Assembly (NCBI GenBank): GCA_950295325.1
Contig: OX485804.1
Span: forward strand, 53,370,429 to 53,434,428
Source of the DNA: Polytrichum commune
Taxonomy: Eukaryota; Streptophyta; Polytrichopsida; Polytrichales; Polytrichaceae
Length of the DNA: 64,000 bases
Direction: 5' to 3'
Shown: one piece after another, positions 46,591-58,432 of the stretch
Position numbering within the stretch: the first letter of the stretch is position 1
How the letters are laid out: every line of letters begins with the position of its first letter
Notes under the pieces: generated by a model
What the model saw: the letters and a program-made list of their open reading frames with translations, nothing else
The model's database searches: none
What the model was told of the DNA's origin: nothing
Made by a program: the position numbers and the translations under genes

Positions 46591-46726
46591 TTTTGGAGGC
46601 ATATTCCTTCTAGAGATTCCTCCTAAAATGATCGATAATTCTCCTGAAGTCTCCAACTTCAACTGGTTATTTCCTCAAACTCAGCCGGTTCATCTGTAAC
46701 TAGATGCTGGTTCTTCCCGGGCAGTG
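46285..46726 (+). mobile_element. hAT-like MITE (CAGTGCCCGGG family) with duplicated left half
   Basis: Left end CAGTGCCCGGGAAG, right end CTTCCCGGGCAGTG. Flanking octamers GTATGTGC and GTATGGGT agree at six of eight positions. The left part is duplicated by the 198-bp tandem repeat, so the duplication is later than the insertion. Confidence 0.75.
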
Positions 46727-49219
46727 GTATGGGTGATATGTGAATGACCAGTCAATTGTGCACTTCAATGTTACACTGTACCGGTTTTGAGTGAAGAAAA
46801 AAGTAGAGTCGATGTAGTAAAAACACAACACGTGTTAAATAATGCAGGTTGATTTTCATATATGATACATTTATACAAAAAGAATCATCTTAATATGATC
46901 ACACTCATGCCCGACATGTGCAGATTCTACCGGTGGATCTGTTCATCGAACTCACAACAAGTTGTAAGTTTGGACTACATTTTGGACGGGTTTGTAAAAA
47001 ATAAGAGTTTTGGTACCTAGTAGACACTGTTGAAAGGTCTTCATGAACATGATTGCAAAAAAGAAAGAAAGAAAAAGGATGAAAACAAGTTTTTTTTGTT
47101 GAATTTCGACCAAATTGGATGGCCCAAAATCATTAGAGGCCCAATATGGAGTACATACCTCTCCATGCACTAGAACATGTATTCGAGTTACATAATTTCA
47201 TTTTTGATTTATTATGTAAAAAATAACCCTATCTAAAATTCAGTGCATTTTTTAAACCGGTCGAATATCTTCATGCTTTTGAAGCTTTAGGTTTTATATG
47301 CACATCTTGAGTGTCATTGGTTATGAATACACACTTTGTATTCCAATCATCGACATCACATATGAGTGTGTTTGTTAAGTGTACCCTTGATATAAGAGAA
47401 TTGTACCAAATGAAGTTTCAAGACCTCCGAATAAGGTAGAAATACCATAAGCGGTTAACCACCCTCTAGCCGTGCACTAGATCGCCGTCATAATGGTGAA
47501 GTGTCATTTCTAAAACGGATCATGGCTCAGCGGCAACTTCAATGCGTGCACACTTAGTGTAGCCAATGGGAGTCAAGTGTTAATGTACTCATGAGGTAAC
47601 CGATTTAGGCGATGTTCTGTATGGAAATGCGGATTACCGTGTTCGGTGTAGGGAGAATCTAGTGAACGAGTAGGGGGTTTGACAACTTTTCACTTTGAAA
47701 ATTTGTAGCATTTTTTGACCAAGACAGAAAAATATGAAACAACTTGCATTCTTCATGAATCCTTCTCGTCTATCTTGGAAAATTATCTCGTGATTGTCAG
47801 ACCATATCTTCAATGCAAATCACCTTATTTTCACGGGTTATGGTATTTCTACCTTAGTATAATGAATGATTCTAAGACTCATTGCGAGTAGTAGAAATTG
47901 TGTGTCGTACATTGATGAACCCCAACGTGCTCTAAGGGTTGAGGTACACGAGCAAGCGAGAAGGAAGAATGCATTAGCTGGCACAACCAATTGAGGGTTA
48001 TACGGAAAGCTTGTATTCATGATTTCCATCTTTCGTTGGCCCCCCATCGAGTGGCCATGAACACTTTGGTTACCATGTAACTCCAAAAAGAGGGACATAC
48101 TAAAGCGAACCCAATACACATGCATTCCAAGACCCCGAATCTTCTCATTCACGCGGGGTGGTAACCGTAGTGGTGGCACCAATTGGAAAAGCCATCATTA
48201 ATCATCAATAAAACTTAAAAAAACAAAAACAACAACAAAAAGAAAGAAATGAAAAGAAAAAACCACCCGAAAGGAGAAGGTCCACTCCATTGCCAAGGCT
48301 GACACCCGAAATTGCAATTTTAACCGCTCGATAGCCTTCGAGGCCGCATAATTCCTCGATGACAATCATATACCGCACTTTGACTTTGTGGGTGGCCGGC
48401 CCCTTTGGAGGGCCGGGAGTGGAGTAGGGCAAATGGATTATTGGTGGGCGGCATCTTCCTACATACCGCCATAGAGAGGGCTCTCTATTCGGTTGCCACA
48501 TGTCATGATCACATTCGCCACGACCCCACTCGTATCCCGCGTGGAAACCGAATTCCCTCGCTTGTAAAGATGAAAGCGGGAGCCTTCTACGGTAGTACGA
48601 CTATTTGCATATATACATACACAAGGGCACGATAAAAACTTAGTCATGCAATTCATGGAACTTGGTCACACGCACTATTTCCCAATTATTGTTTGTGAAG
48701 AAGGAATGTTGGGGACAAAGGCAAAAGGCCACCAAGCATGTCAGATATGGGAGACGTGGCCACCCCGTTTTCGGTTTATTTATATCAGAGTGTTCAACAC
48801 CCTAAGGGGTAGACGTGCCTTAGATGGTCACTTTTGTGTCTGCAACCACCTCTTTAGGATACAAAACACGCAATGAAATTAGTGCAAGACGACAATTTAG
48901 CACATCCAAATCATGCCCCGTACTAATTTGTCTCACGGTTTTTGGAGCTCATATGAGTATTTGGTTCATTACCAAAGCGAAGTTAATGTTTGGTGCTTAT
49001 TAAAGTGGTCGTGTAGTCTCCCAATCATGTTGTCTACTGAGCTTAGAATGGGGAGCATATTCTGAGCACGTAGTCCAATCTCTTTTTGAACATATATAGT
49101 TTTTGGATCCACAGCTGACCGCGTACTGCTCAAATATAGGGGTCTAGATTATTGTTGTGTTCGATTTAGGCACATGTACCTTGAGTTGTTTTCATTTGGA
49201 CCTAGAGATGAATAACTAA
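46727..49219. other. Intergenic DNA, no gene supported
   Basis: Contains the second copy of the 41340 dispersed repeat at about 47470-47860. The stretch 48200-48640 is somewhat richer in G+C, with short overlapping frames on both strands but no motifs. Confidence 0.4.
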
Positions 49220-49716
49220 GGGCCACTTCACACACGAGACTGCGAGCCCGTGACCATTACACTTCAAGCACTCTCATTGGTGGAAAAGGCGGAGCTGGTC
49301 TAAGTTTGCGTCACACTATGCTTGAGGGACCAACGGAGTACGTGAATGCAAGATGGATGTAGAGTCTACATGGATTCCTAAATGGCATCGAATGGATCAT
49401 GTTTCATGGTCACTTGGACTATTTTCAAAAACCACCTCTTCGGTAGGCCTAACACAAAACTGGGAGACCATGGCACTCCAAACGCTCACAACCATTGATT
49501 ATTTTCTATTTGATCATGTGTGAGGACATGCATGATTAGGCATTCATCGAAGTAGCATTTGGCTGAGGGCCCAATCACATATGACTTCACACTACATATG
49601 AGGGTCCGTGCCACACGACATGAGTTTGGAGGTGTGTTGGGACGGCCTTTGGACACTTTCTTTTGGGCTCTCACAATTTCACGGTCACAGCACTTGGCTC
49701 GTGTGTGAAGTGGCCC
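49220..49716 (+). mobile_element. PIF/Harbinger-like MITE, 497 bp
   Basis: Ends GGGCCACTTCACACACGAG and CTCGTGTGTGAAGTGGCCC. Exact TAA duplication at 49217-49219 and 49717-49719. Closely similar to the 54095 copy. Confidence 0.9.
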
Positions 49717-51130
49717 TAAGTAATATCTTTTCCAAAAAGCAAAATAAAAATTGTTAGTTTGTTGAAGATGTCATTCTCGAGCCTTTTATTAAGTCTCCAA
49801 AATCGCCTAAGTCTTGCCCTACTTGAATGCAAGATGACTAGGTAACCTAATTCAAGTTTTCTTGGTAAGTTTTTTAAGAACATACATAAATTTATAACCA
49901 TAATTTGTGCTGAATTTTTGTTCCCTTGATGCGGACTTTGGAGATGTGATGACACTACAAGGCTTCTTGGAGTGGACCACTGTGCAAGACCACCGCCTCG
50001 AAGGAGTTTGCAAAAATAAAGCATAATAATTGCAACAACATTGTGTTTTTATGGTCAACATAATATTGTTCAGCGTACAACTTTCGTTTTGTGGGCTTTC
50101 AAAAAGTTGCGCAAGGAGACTCAAAATCAAACTAAACTTCCAACATCTCGCTGCTATATTATGAGGGTCCACGTTGCTGAGTAATGTTATGAGTCACTGT
50201 AATTTGGGACATTATGTCTTATAAACCATTCACATCGGTCGTGCTCATGGATGAGGGAGCCAAATCTTGATAATCTCCCAAACATTTACAAATTAAAAAG
50301 GTTGCACAAATGTTCAAGGTGAATTTTAACTCAAGCCACATAATATGCCAACAACTCCAATCATTTGAGTGTTAATAAATGTATGGATCCAACACTTGAA
50401 TGGATTTGGAACCAAAGATAGAGAGAGTGCATTGGCATTGGCTTTTATAACATTACTCAATTGATGAGTTGTGTTCATGAGCCCAAGAGTAGATTAGAGA
50501 ATAAAAAGTCCGTATGCTGAAAACCTAATGCTTCAGACTAAATCTAAAGTTAGGGTAGTTGAACACATCTCATCAACCAAATAATATTATGTTATCTAAA
50601 CCAAAGTTATGTTTAAAGTAGCCGGAGAGGGGAATCCATGGACCATGGTCCATCCTTCAAACACTTTACAAGATTGATGTTACATAGACACATTCAGATC
50701 TATCCTGTTTGTGCTTTGTGGTTAGTTGGCAACCCCACTTCTACCCAATAGGTAGGTAAGCATTACACATTATGATGTTCATGTCAAATTTGAGAATGAC
50801 ATGGGTTGGCCTTTCATGCAAAAAGTAAGGTACTTGGAAGTTTCATTTCAAATCTCTTCTTCTATATTTCTTTATATGTTTCTTTACAAGGTGATTTTAA
50901 AAAAAATTGTTTTTCCCCCATTTTGTTGAGCAAACTTGAAAACTAATCGAATGTAACAATAACATAACCAAATTTAAGGCTTGATTGGGGAAACTTAAGT
51001 AAGCATTTTCATCATCACATATATCGTAATCCAAATCACTTCAAGCTTATGTGTAACACAGATCAAAGATATATCACCCCAACACTAGTAACATACGAGC
51101 CTTTGATAATGGTCTTGCGTCATTGAAAGA
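49717..51130. other. Intergenic DNA, no gene supported
   Basis: The block at about 50450-50590 repeats the 22873-23005 sequence. The rest is AT-rich without motifs. Confidence 0.45.
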
Positions 51131-51368
51131 AATATGCAAATCTATCATTGTAGTAGATTTTCAAGTTTCCCAGTGGTGTAGGACAAGTTTCTAATGATGC
51201 AAGACATTTGCCCAAGATTCATATGCTTGAACCTTATAGTAAAAACAATATCAAACCCAACAACACTACAAGCTTACGAGTCTTGGGTAATTGGCCTACA
51301 TCCTTAGAAAATTTGTCCTACACCACTGGGAAAATTGAAAATCTACTACAATGATAGATTTGCATATT
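51131..51368. repeat. Long inverted repeat with ~95-bp arms
   Basis: The left arm (51131-51225) contains AATATGCAAATCTATCATTG, TAGTAGATTTTCAA and CCCAGTGGTGTAGGACAA. The right arm (51276-51368) is its reverse complement with few mismatches. The loop is about 50 bp. It would form a near-perfect hairpin if transcribed, and may be a fold-back MITE. Confidence 0.8.
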
Positions 51369-51983
51369 TGTTCTGGCAACGTATGATGAATTATGAGAAC
51401 TCACATGTTGGTAGTGCACCTAGAATTTATCATGCGAAATCTTAGTATTTTTTTACCAAATTCTTTGAAGAAATTTATTGCAATCTTATATCCTCCGAAA
51501 AGTGTGGTTGTTGTTGAGAAGTGCGGTGCTATAAATCATTTGGCTCAAAGCAAAAATGACCCTACCTTCAACAACGTAAAATTTATTAGAGGTCAATATT
51601 ATAGGGTAACCTTTAGAAATAATTTTTGGTGTAGTTTGGAGACCTTGGTGTAAGTCCATGGCCAAAGGCTCAATATCTCGACCACAATTTGTATCCATAT
51701 TATCATTAAAGTAGATTTGTCTAATTCGGTTACTTGTGGTATGTGATTACATGTGGCTCCAAGAACGGATACCAAAAGTCATGTGTTCATAATATATTGG
51801 ACTACATGCTCAAAAAATGATCACCATTCTAGTCTTGATAATCAACATTGTTGCGAGGACCGATATGACCGTTTAATGTGCACGAGAATTTCATTTTGAT
51901 GATGAATAATATATCCATATGAGTTTTGAAACTGATGAGGAAAGCAACTATGACCTCAATTAGTTATTGCTAGGCATCTTATA

Positions 51984-53020
51984 CTCCTTTCGTCCAAAAA
52001 AATTGTCCATGTTTCTAACTTTGGCGGGATCAAGGCCCGTTGATCATTGAGCGAGTAGTTCAGACCTTGTACAGCCGCTAGCCCACGGACTTTTTGGGCT
52101 AGCGGCTAACCTAATAGCTAACAATTATGACTGAAAACGGTTCTCGAAAAAAATGGGCTAGCCCAGCTATGGCTAGATCGAGGCCTTAGATAATATGGGC
52201 TAGCCCAGCTAGTTATTAGCTAGCTAAAGATAAAGTCATGTAACTCAATTGGCTCAAGCTAAGGCCCAGCCATGTCATCCCTACCACTACCATACTTTTT
52301 TTAGGGTTGAGATCATCTGTCCATATCCAAGTGCTTCCAAGTGCAACCGGTTACATGTTTACATCTTTTGATATGTCTTTACTCAAAGTGGGCTATATTC
52401 TCTACATTCCTCTAAAAAGATGGGTCGTTCTCTTGAAGTCTTGAACAAGTATTGATGACGATGAGTGATTTTGACTGATATGAAATATAATTGTATTGAT
52501 GAGACAATGTCTCCTTGAATTCATTATATGAGCTACATGAATTAATTTATTAGGTCAGCTAGTCCAGCTATATGGCCAAAAACAATACCCGAAAAAAATG
52601 GGCTAGCCCAACTATGGCTAGATCGAGGCCTCCCAAAATATGGGCTAGCCCAGCTATGGCTAGATCGAGGCCTCAAAAAATATGGGCTAGCCCAGCTATG
52701 GCTAGATCGAGGCCTTAGAAAATATGGGCTAGCCTAGCTATGGCAAGATTAAGGCCTCAAAAATATGGGCTAGCCCAGCTAGCTAATGGGCTATAAAATG
52801 TGTGGAGTAGTTGTAAGTAAGACTCTTAACATAGAGAACATTAACTACTCCGAAACGCCCCCGGAAGTTGCAGTGTTGAAACGACTTCTTGATAAAGAGA
52901 GTTTGGTGCAAAAATATTTGACTTTGAGCCTCAAATTTCTAGCCGAGCATATTAACCGGACAATCATTTTGAGATTAAAAAAAACCGGGAAGTAGGACAA
53001 TCATTTTGGGACGGAGGGAG
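51984..53020 (+). mobile_element. Large Stowaway-like (Tc1/mariner) non-autonomous element
   Basis: Left end CTCCTTTCGTCCAAAAAAAT-TGTCC and right end GGACAATCATTTTGGGACGGAGGGAG match the Stowaway terminal consensus CTCCCTCCGT. A TA precedes the left end (51982-51983); the right flank AA may be a mutated TA. At 1037 bp it is much longer than a usual Stowaway MITE. The interior holds a palindromic minisatellite and a fragment of the CAGTGCCCGGG MITE family at about 52310-52445. No transposase frame was recognised. Confidence 0.8.
52590..52790 (+). repeat. Palindromic ~46-bp minisatellite inside the Stowaway-like element
   Basis: Four to five units of ATATGGGCTAGCCCAGCTAT followed by GGCTAGATCGAGGCCT. 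Each contains the perfect palindrome GGGCTAGCCC. Two more units lie at about 52145-52220. A 12-bp inverted repeat, GCCGCTAGCCCA / TGGGCTAGCGGC-like, lies at 52075-52107. Confidence 0.85.
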
Positions 53021-53689
53021 AACTAATCATCATGAGTCTCACATCCTAAAAAAAGTGGGCTAATCAAAAGAAGTAACCATTTAAGACCCATCTATCTTAG
53101 GTTACTATATAGATCATCTTGAGTATAATGCTTTCAATCTTAATAACCTTCCATTGATTCCGTCAAGAGTAAGTTGGTTCGAATCTCTCAAACTTCCATT
53201 GTCTTATATAAACAATTGAAATCAAATTTTGAGTCAAGCAAAATGGGATAGATTTCAATAAGATTGGATGACAACGAACTAACTTTTTTGTTTTTATTTA
53301 TTTTTAAAAATCGATAATACCAGGTGGAAAATTTTCACTAATTAAAATATTTATGTATTTGAATATTACTGACAATTAAACCAGTTCCTAGTAAACTTTG
53401 GTAGCAATTGAATCGACACTATCATCGAGCTCAAAGTAAGAATATTAATTGCAAAGGACCGCTCTAGAGTTTGACCGATACATGAGTGCACTTGAAAGGA
53501 CTACTTCACACCAACTCCCATCCAAACTCCCTTTCATTTTCATGGGGAAATTTTCTCCATGGCTATGGCACGAATGTTGACAATCTCGGCAAATGACACT
53601 ACAAAGGGGCACGGGTCGTTGCAATTGGTTCTTTGTCACTATAAGGTACATCATGGATTTTCAAGTTTATTGTATTGCAATTGACATAC

Positions 53690-54094
53690 TTAATTTGGTT
53701 TTTTAAAGTATAATTGGACACCTATTTGAGAGTGGTATGTGGTCAGATGTGGATCCAAGAACAAATACTAAAAATACATGTGTTTGAATGACATTGGACT
53801 ATGTGCTCAAACTATAGTAACCATTCCAAGCTCAATAGTCTACATGATTGGGGTTAATTTTTTTATTTCATTTTTTTTTTGGGGGGGGAGGGGGAGGGGT
53901 AATGAACAATGGGCATGGTAATCTTCACTTTGAAAATGGATTATAAGACATGAGCCACAAATGTTTATGAGGGAAATAGGTACGGCCTCAATTTAGATTT
54001 GCTAATCATCTCGTGCTAATCGCGTGTTTAATATCCTAAGAGATGTACGCTAGTTAGGGGGGAAAAAGTAACCACTCAAGACCCATCTACCTTA
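53690..54094 (+). repeat. Dispersed repeat P, copy 3
   Basis: GTGGTATGTGGTCAGATGTG, GATCCAAGAACAAATACTAA, TGCTCAAACTATAGTAACCA and AACCACTCAAGACCCATCTA align in order with 51715-53100 and 23150-23545. Its right edge abuts the MITE at 54095. Confidence 0.6.
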
Positions 54095-54596
54095 GGGCCA
54101 CTTCACAGATGAGACTGAGAGCCCGTGACCATTTACACTTCAAGCACTCTCATTGGTGGAAATGGCGGAGCCGGTCCAAGTTCACTTCACACTACGCTTG
54201 AGGGACCAACGGAGTATGTGAATGCAAGATGAATGTCACGTCTACATGGATTCCTACATGGCATCGAATGGATCATGTTTCATGGTCACTTGGACTATTT
54301 TCAAAAACCACCTCTTCGGTAGGCCTAACACAAAACTAGGAGACCATGGCACTTCAAACGCTCACAACCATTGATTTTTTTTTTCTATTTGATCATGTGT
54401 GAGGACATGCATGAATAGGCATTCATTGAAGTAGCATTTGGCTGAGGGCCCAATCACATACGACTTCACACAACACATGAGGGTCCGTGACCACAGTACA
54501 TGAGTTTGGAGGTGTGATGGGACGGCCTTTGGACGCTTTCTTTTGGGCTCTCACAATTTCATGGTCACGGCGCTTGGCTCGTGTGTGAAGTGGCCC
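54095..54596 (+). mobile_element. PIF/Harbinger-like MITE, 502 bp
   Basis: Ends GGGCCACTTCACAGATGAG and CTCGTGTGTGAAGTGGCCC. Exact TTA duplication at 54092-54094 and 54597-54599. Confidence 0.9.
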
Positions 54597-54818
54597 TTAA
54601 TAAAGTGAACTACTTCAAATTTGCCTTGTAGTGATAAAGAACTAGTGGCAACGACACGTGATCTTTGTAAGTAGCGAGAACGTCATCCAATTCCTCAAGT
54701 TTTAGCTATTGTTCTTCTTCACCGCCCATGCAAGTCGGTCCAACACCACCATATCCCTTTTTGTTTTTGTGGTAGACGCCCACGAGAGGAAATCGCATTG
54801 AAACTTTTTGGCCGCTCG

Positions 54819-54819
<1 letters not shown>

Positions 54820-54866
<47 letters not shown>
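54820..54866 (+). repeat. (CT)n microsatellite
   Basis: About 23 uninterrupted CT units. It creates an artificial Arg-Glu frame on the minus strand. Confidence 0.95.
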
Positions 54867-54867
<1 letters not shown>

Positions 54868-56048
54868 ACACAAGGGTGAGCAATAGTGCCTACCGGCAAG
54901 AGAGGATGATTGGAATTTGGTGGGGTCTTCTTAAAATAAGTGCAGGCATGAAAGGCGAATAATCCTATGGTGTGTTTTATATTCCTTCGCATGCAAGCGG
55001 CACCTTGAGCGTTTCTTCGTCCCCCAAAAGGCAAAACCATATATTGTGTGCATGTGGGTGCCTCCGAAGACTTTGAGTGCAATATGACAAAATGCCAAAT
55101 GAAACTTTATTGAGGAACAAGGGATAACTTCCAATAAAGGGACCGGAGTTTGGTTTGGTTTGGTCTCTATGTGTGGTCTCTAAGGGTGTCTTTTCAAGGT
55201 GGCGGATGAGTGGGTAAGGAAGGGAGGAAATTTGCTTTTGTTTTGATGTCATGTGTAGCGAATATCTACGTAAGTCGACTATTCGCTTGTTGATTCTATC
55301 TAAAGTGCACGTAAATTGAACTACATTTACCGACACATTTGCATATTCTCATGTGGATTGTCTTTGCACATATGATCACCCAAAAGGTTTGAGTGAGGAA
55401 TGGGCATCGCCGTGGAAGCACATCAAAGAGCACGTGAGAGCCATCCACTCAAGGGCCCACTTACAACTATAGAGCCCAACTACCTCTACAAAGTGGGTGC
55501 ATAAGTTGCGTACAAACTTCCATATGATAGCCGTAGATTATAATATCCGATTTGGCTTTAATGAGAGTTGACAACCACTATGTTTTTTTGGTTTTTCCTA
55601 TTTTACTTTGTGGCATTGGAATCTCACCACAATGTGAAACGAAGTTGCTTCACTCGCGTTGACAACATCTTCCAAGAGTGTGGACCTACCCTTTAACATT
55701 TGTTTGAGATCGCCATGTACAAGTCATGAAGTGAAGGTAGTGTTCAAGTGCACATCATGGTATTGGAATGATTGGTAAGTATGATATTTGAACGGGTTCA
55801 ACTTTCCAATGAAGTGTTTGTTTGGTACGACCATTGAATCTAATGACTTTCTCAAAGATGCCTTCTTCAAATGTGTATTCCTTGTCCAATTCTTCCCTAA
55901 ATAATGAACAAACAAACAACGCATGTTACTACTATTTTCAAGATCCTTAACACAAGCTAAACCATCATTTATTAATTTTACCATCACCTAGCCGATTTAC
56001 CGTAACATATCATCCCAAAGTCTCTGCACATTCCTCGGCCTTCACACA
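54867..56048. other. Intergenic DNA, no gene supported
   Basis: Several minus-strand frames of 67-126 codons overlap here, but none has a recognised motif or splice context. Confidence 0.35.
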
Positions 56049-56051
56049 TGA

Positions 56052-56376
56052 CTACACAAAATGTGATATTTAGTGTTTGATACACTAAATACGAACGCAT
56101 ACACTAAATATCAATAACCTTATGAAAGTAAGTAACATTAAATGTAAACTCAAACACTAACTGTCAACTATGGTAATGTGTGGAAGTTACATGTTTGAAT
56201 TTAGTGTTAGTAAGGATATGGAAAAAAAAGATATAATAAGGGAGGTGGTAGTAGGGAAGGTAGTGGCATATTTATGTCTAACACTAATTGTCAAAGAATT
56301 GAAAATTAGTGTTGAGCATGGTAGGGTGGTAACAACACTAAATATAATCAAACACTAAATATCATGTTTTGTGTAG
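56052..56376 (+). mobile_element. MITE family B, copy 1
   Basis: Ends CTACACAAAATGTGATATTT and AATATCATGTTTTGTGTAG. Exact TGA flanks at 56049-56051 and 56377-56379. The interior is shared with the next element. 325 bp, non-coding. Confidence 0.8.
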
Positions 56377-56441
56377 TGACGAGCTGCACGATTAGCTAAG
56401 TGTTGGAGACTTACGACCCTAACTGGGTGAATACACATTGA

Positions 56442-56744
56442 CTACACTAAATATGATATTTAGTGTTTGATACACTAAATGTCAATAACCCTATGAAAGT
56501 AAGTAACATTAAATGTAAACGCAAACACTAAATATCAATTATGGTAATATGTGGAAGTTACATGTTTGAATTTAGTGTTAGTAAGGATATGAAAAAAAAG
56601 AAAATAACAATGATAAAAGGAGAATCTCAACATATCTTCTAGCATATCTTCTACCACTAACTATCAAGGAATTGAAAATTAGTGTTGAGTAGGGTAGCGT
56701 GGTAACAAAATATAATCAAACACTAAATATCGTATTTAGTGTAG
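56442..56744 (+). mobile_element. MITE family B, copy 2
   Basis: Ends CTACACTAAATATGATATTT and AATATCGTATTTAGTGTAG. Flanking triplets TGA and TTA. It lies 65 bp after copy 1 in the same orientation. TNA targets suggest PIF/Harbinger. Confidence 0.8.
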
Positions 56745-58141
56745 TTAGGTCAAAGTGCCAACTATAGTTGGGCCGTGCCTATCGATTGGGATGGCTATGT
56801 ACCTTCGTATTTGTCCTTATGATCAAGATATCCCAATCCCAAATACTAAGAAAGTTGGGGTTCATCCGTATAAATTGGGATGGCTTTGACAACCCTCAAA
56901 AGTATGCCACGTTCGGATCGTACCACATGGATATCACGGCGAAAACATAAAGGACTAATCCAATCCTTATGCACAATTAGGGGTTACAACTACACTTTCA
57001 CCAAATAAAATAGTCGAATCCACAAACCCTAGTTGACTTGCCTATATCACGGGGAGGTCACTTCATTATCAAGTTAAACACCACGTGCGACCAAAAAAAA
57101 TCTTCTTTTGGTAAGTTGCACCACCAAAATGGGTCAAAATTTTATCCATTTGTTTTCATGAGTAGATATACACAATACCTATGACATAGTCAAAAGTGGT
57201 AACTAAATTTGATGATTTGTTTTTTTCATAAAACATACCGTTTCTAACTAGAATGACACATAATTGAACTAAAACAATTACTAAATAAAATAAAGATAAC
57301 TAAAAATTTCAAAAAAATATACAAAAGATACTATCAATGGTTATGTATATGTAGAAAAAATATCATAAATTTTAAAATTATATATGGCATGTAATATAGG
57401 GATAGCAAACTTTGTCCGCACGTGGTGTCAACTTGACAATGAAGTGACCTCCCCGTGGCTTGTATATGACGACAATGGCCTAGTTAAATCACATAGTCCA
57501 GTTTTTATTGAACACATGTGTTTTTGGTGTCCGTTCTTACATCCACACCCAACCACATACCACTCAAATATGGGTGTCCAATCATTACTATGTTCGAATA
57601 AGGCATGTCTTTCTTAGACAAGGAGGCAAAATGAAGCGTAAGAAGTCTAGATGTCGAAGGCAATATTTTAGGCAACCACTCATCACTTGTAACCGCCATG
57701 TGTCAATGTTGTTTGGTAAGAGAGGTGATTCCGTACTCGAGCCCTCAATCTTCAAGTGTGAACCCCGGCCTAGCTAGTGGGCTCTCAAGTGTTATAGGAA
57801 CTTGTGCGCATGGAATAGCTTGGGTGGAATGATGCCAAAATGGTAGCCTCTTCTTTTGCCTTCGGCACCTTTGGCTCCCAATGAGTGGGCGCAATTGTTA
57901 CCCTCGGAATCTCGTTATTATTTGTCCATTTCTTCTTGAGGATGTCATACTACCGCCCCATTTTCGGGCCTACATCCAACGATGGAGTTAGTTTAGCTTT
58001 TCTTTCACGAATTCCCACATTTGAAATGATGAAAGTTGAAATGATTATCCAATCCGTGTTGCCAAATATGTTGTCATTGTGCAACAATACATACAAATAG
58101 GTGCATCCATAGCAAGCGTATCGCATACATTCATCTATATA
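56745..58141. other. AT-rich intergenic DNA, no gene supported
   Basis: The block at about 57500-57600 (TTGAACACATGTGTTTTTGG..CCAACCACATACCACTCAAA) resembles reversed dispersed repeat P. No gene motifs. Confidence 0.4.
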
Positions 58142-58432
58142 CGACACTAACTATTTCATCCATTCTATTTGTCTTGCTCAATACTTATTGTAAACCACGC
58201 TACACTCGTGTAGTGGTACCGACCCTAAATGTAAGTCTAACGTTATTTGTTGTTCGTTGTAGAAAAAAAAACTTTGGGTGCAAGAGATTTATAATTTTGC
58301 AATTTTAGTCACTTACTAAGTGATTTTTCATCCAAATTTCAGTTATCCATGACTATATTCCATTACAAAAACGTTAGAATGCAAAATATACCGAACTTTC
58401 TTTCAATAATTGGCATGGATTTCATTTATCTA
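58142..58432 (+). mobile_element. MITE family A, 3'-truncated copy
   Basis: Family blocks are present (TTGTCTTGCTCAATACTTAT, GTCACTTACTAAGTGATTTT, ATCCATGACTATATTCCATT), but the right terminus is missing. Confidence 0.6.

Larger units (their letters stand above)
51715..53100 (+). repeat. Dispersed repeat P copy, split by a Stowaway-like element
   Basis: Left part 51715-51983 and right part 53021-53100 (ending AACCATTTAAGACCCATCTA) are collinear with 23150-23545 and 53690-54094, which lack the intervening kilobase. Confidence 0.65.

Noticed and set aside
53165-53190. GGTTCGAATCTC, resembling a tRNA T-loop
   Set aside because: No matching A-box, acceptor stem or anticodon arm could be found at the right distance on either strand.
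54702-55082. 126-codon minus-strand frame with an Arg-Glu repeat
   Set aside because: The repeat is the (CT)n microsatellite read on the other strand; nothing else is recognisable.
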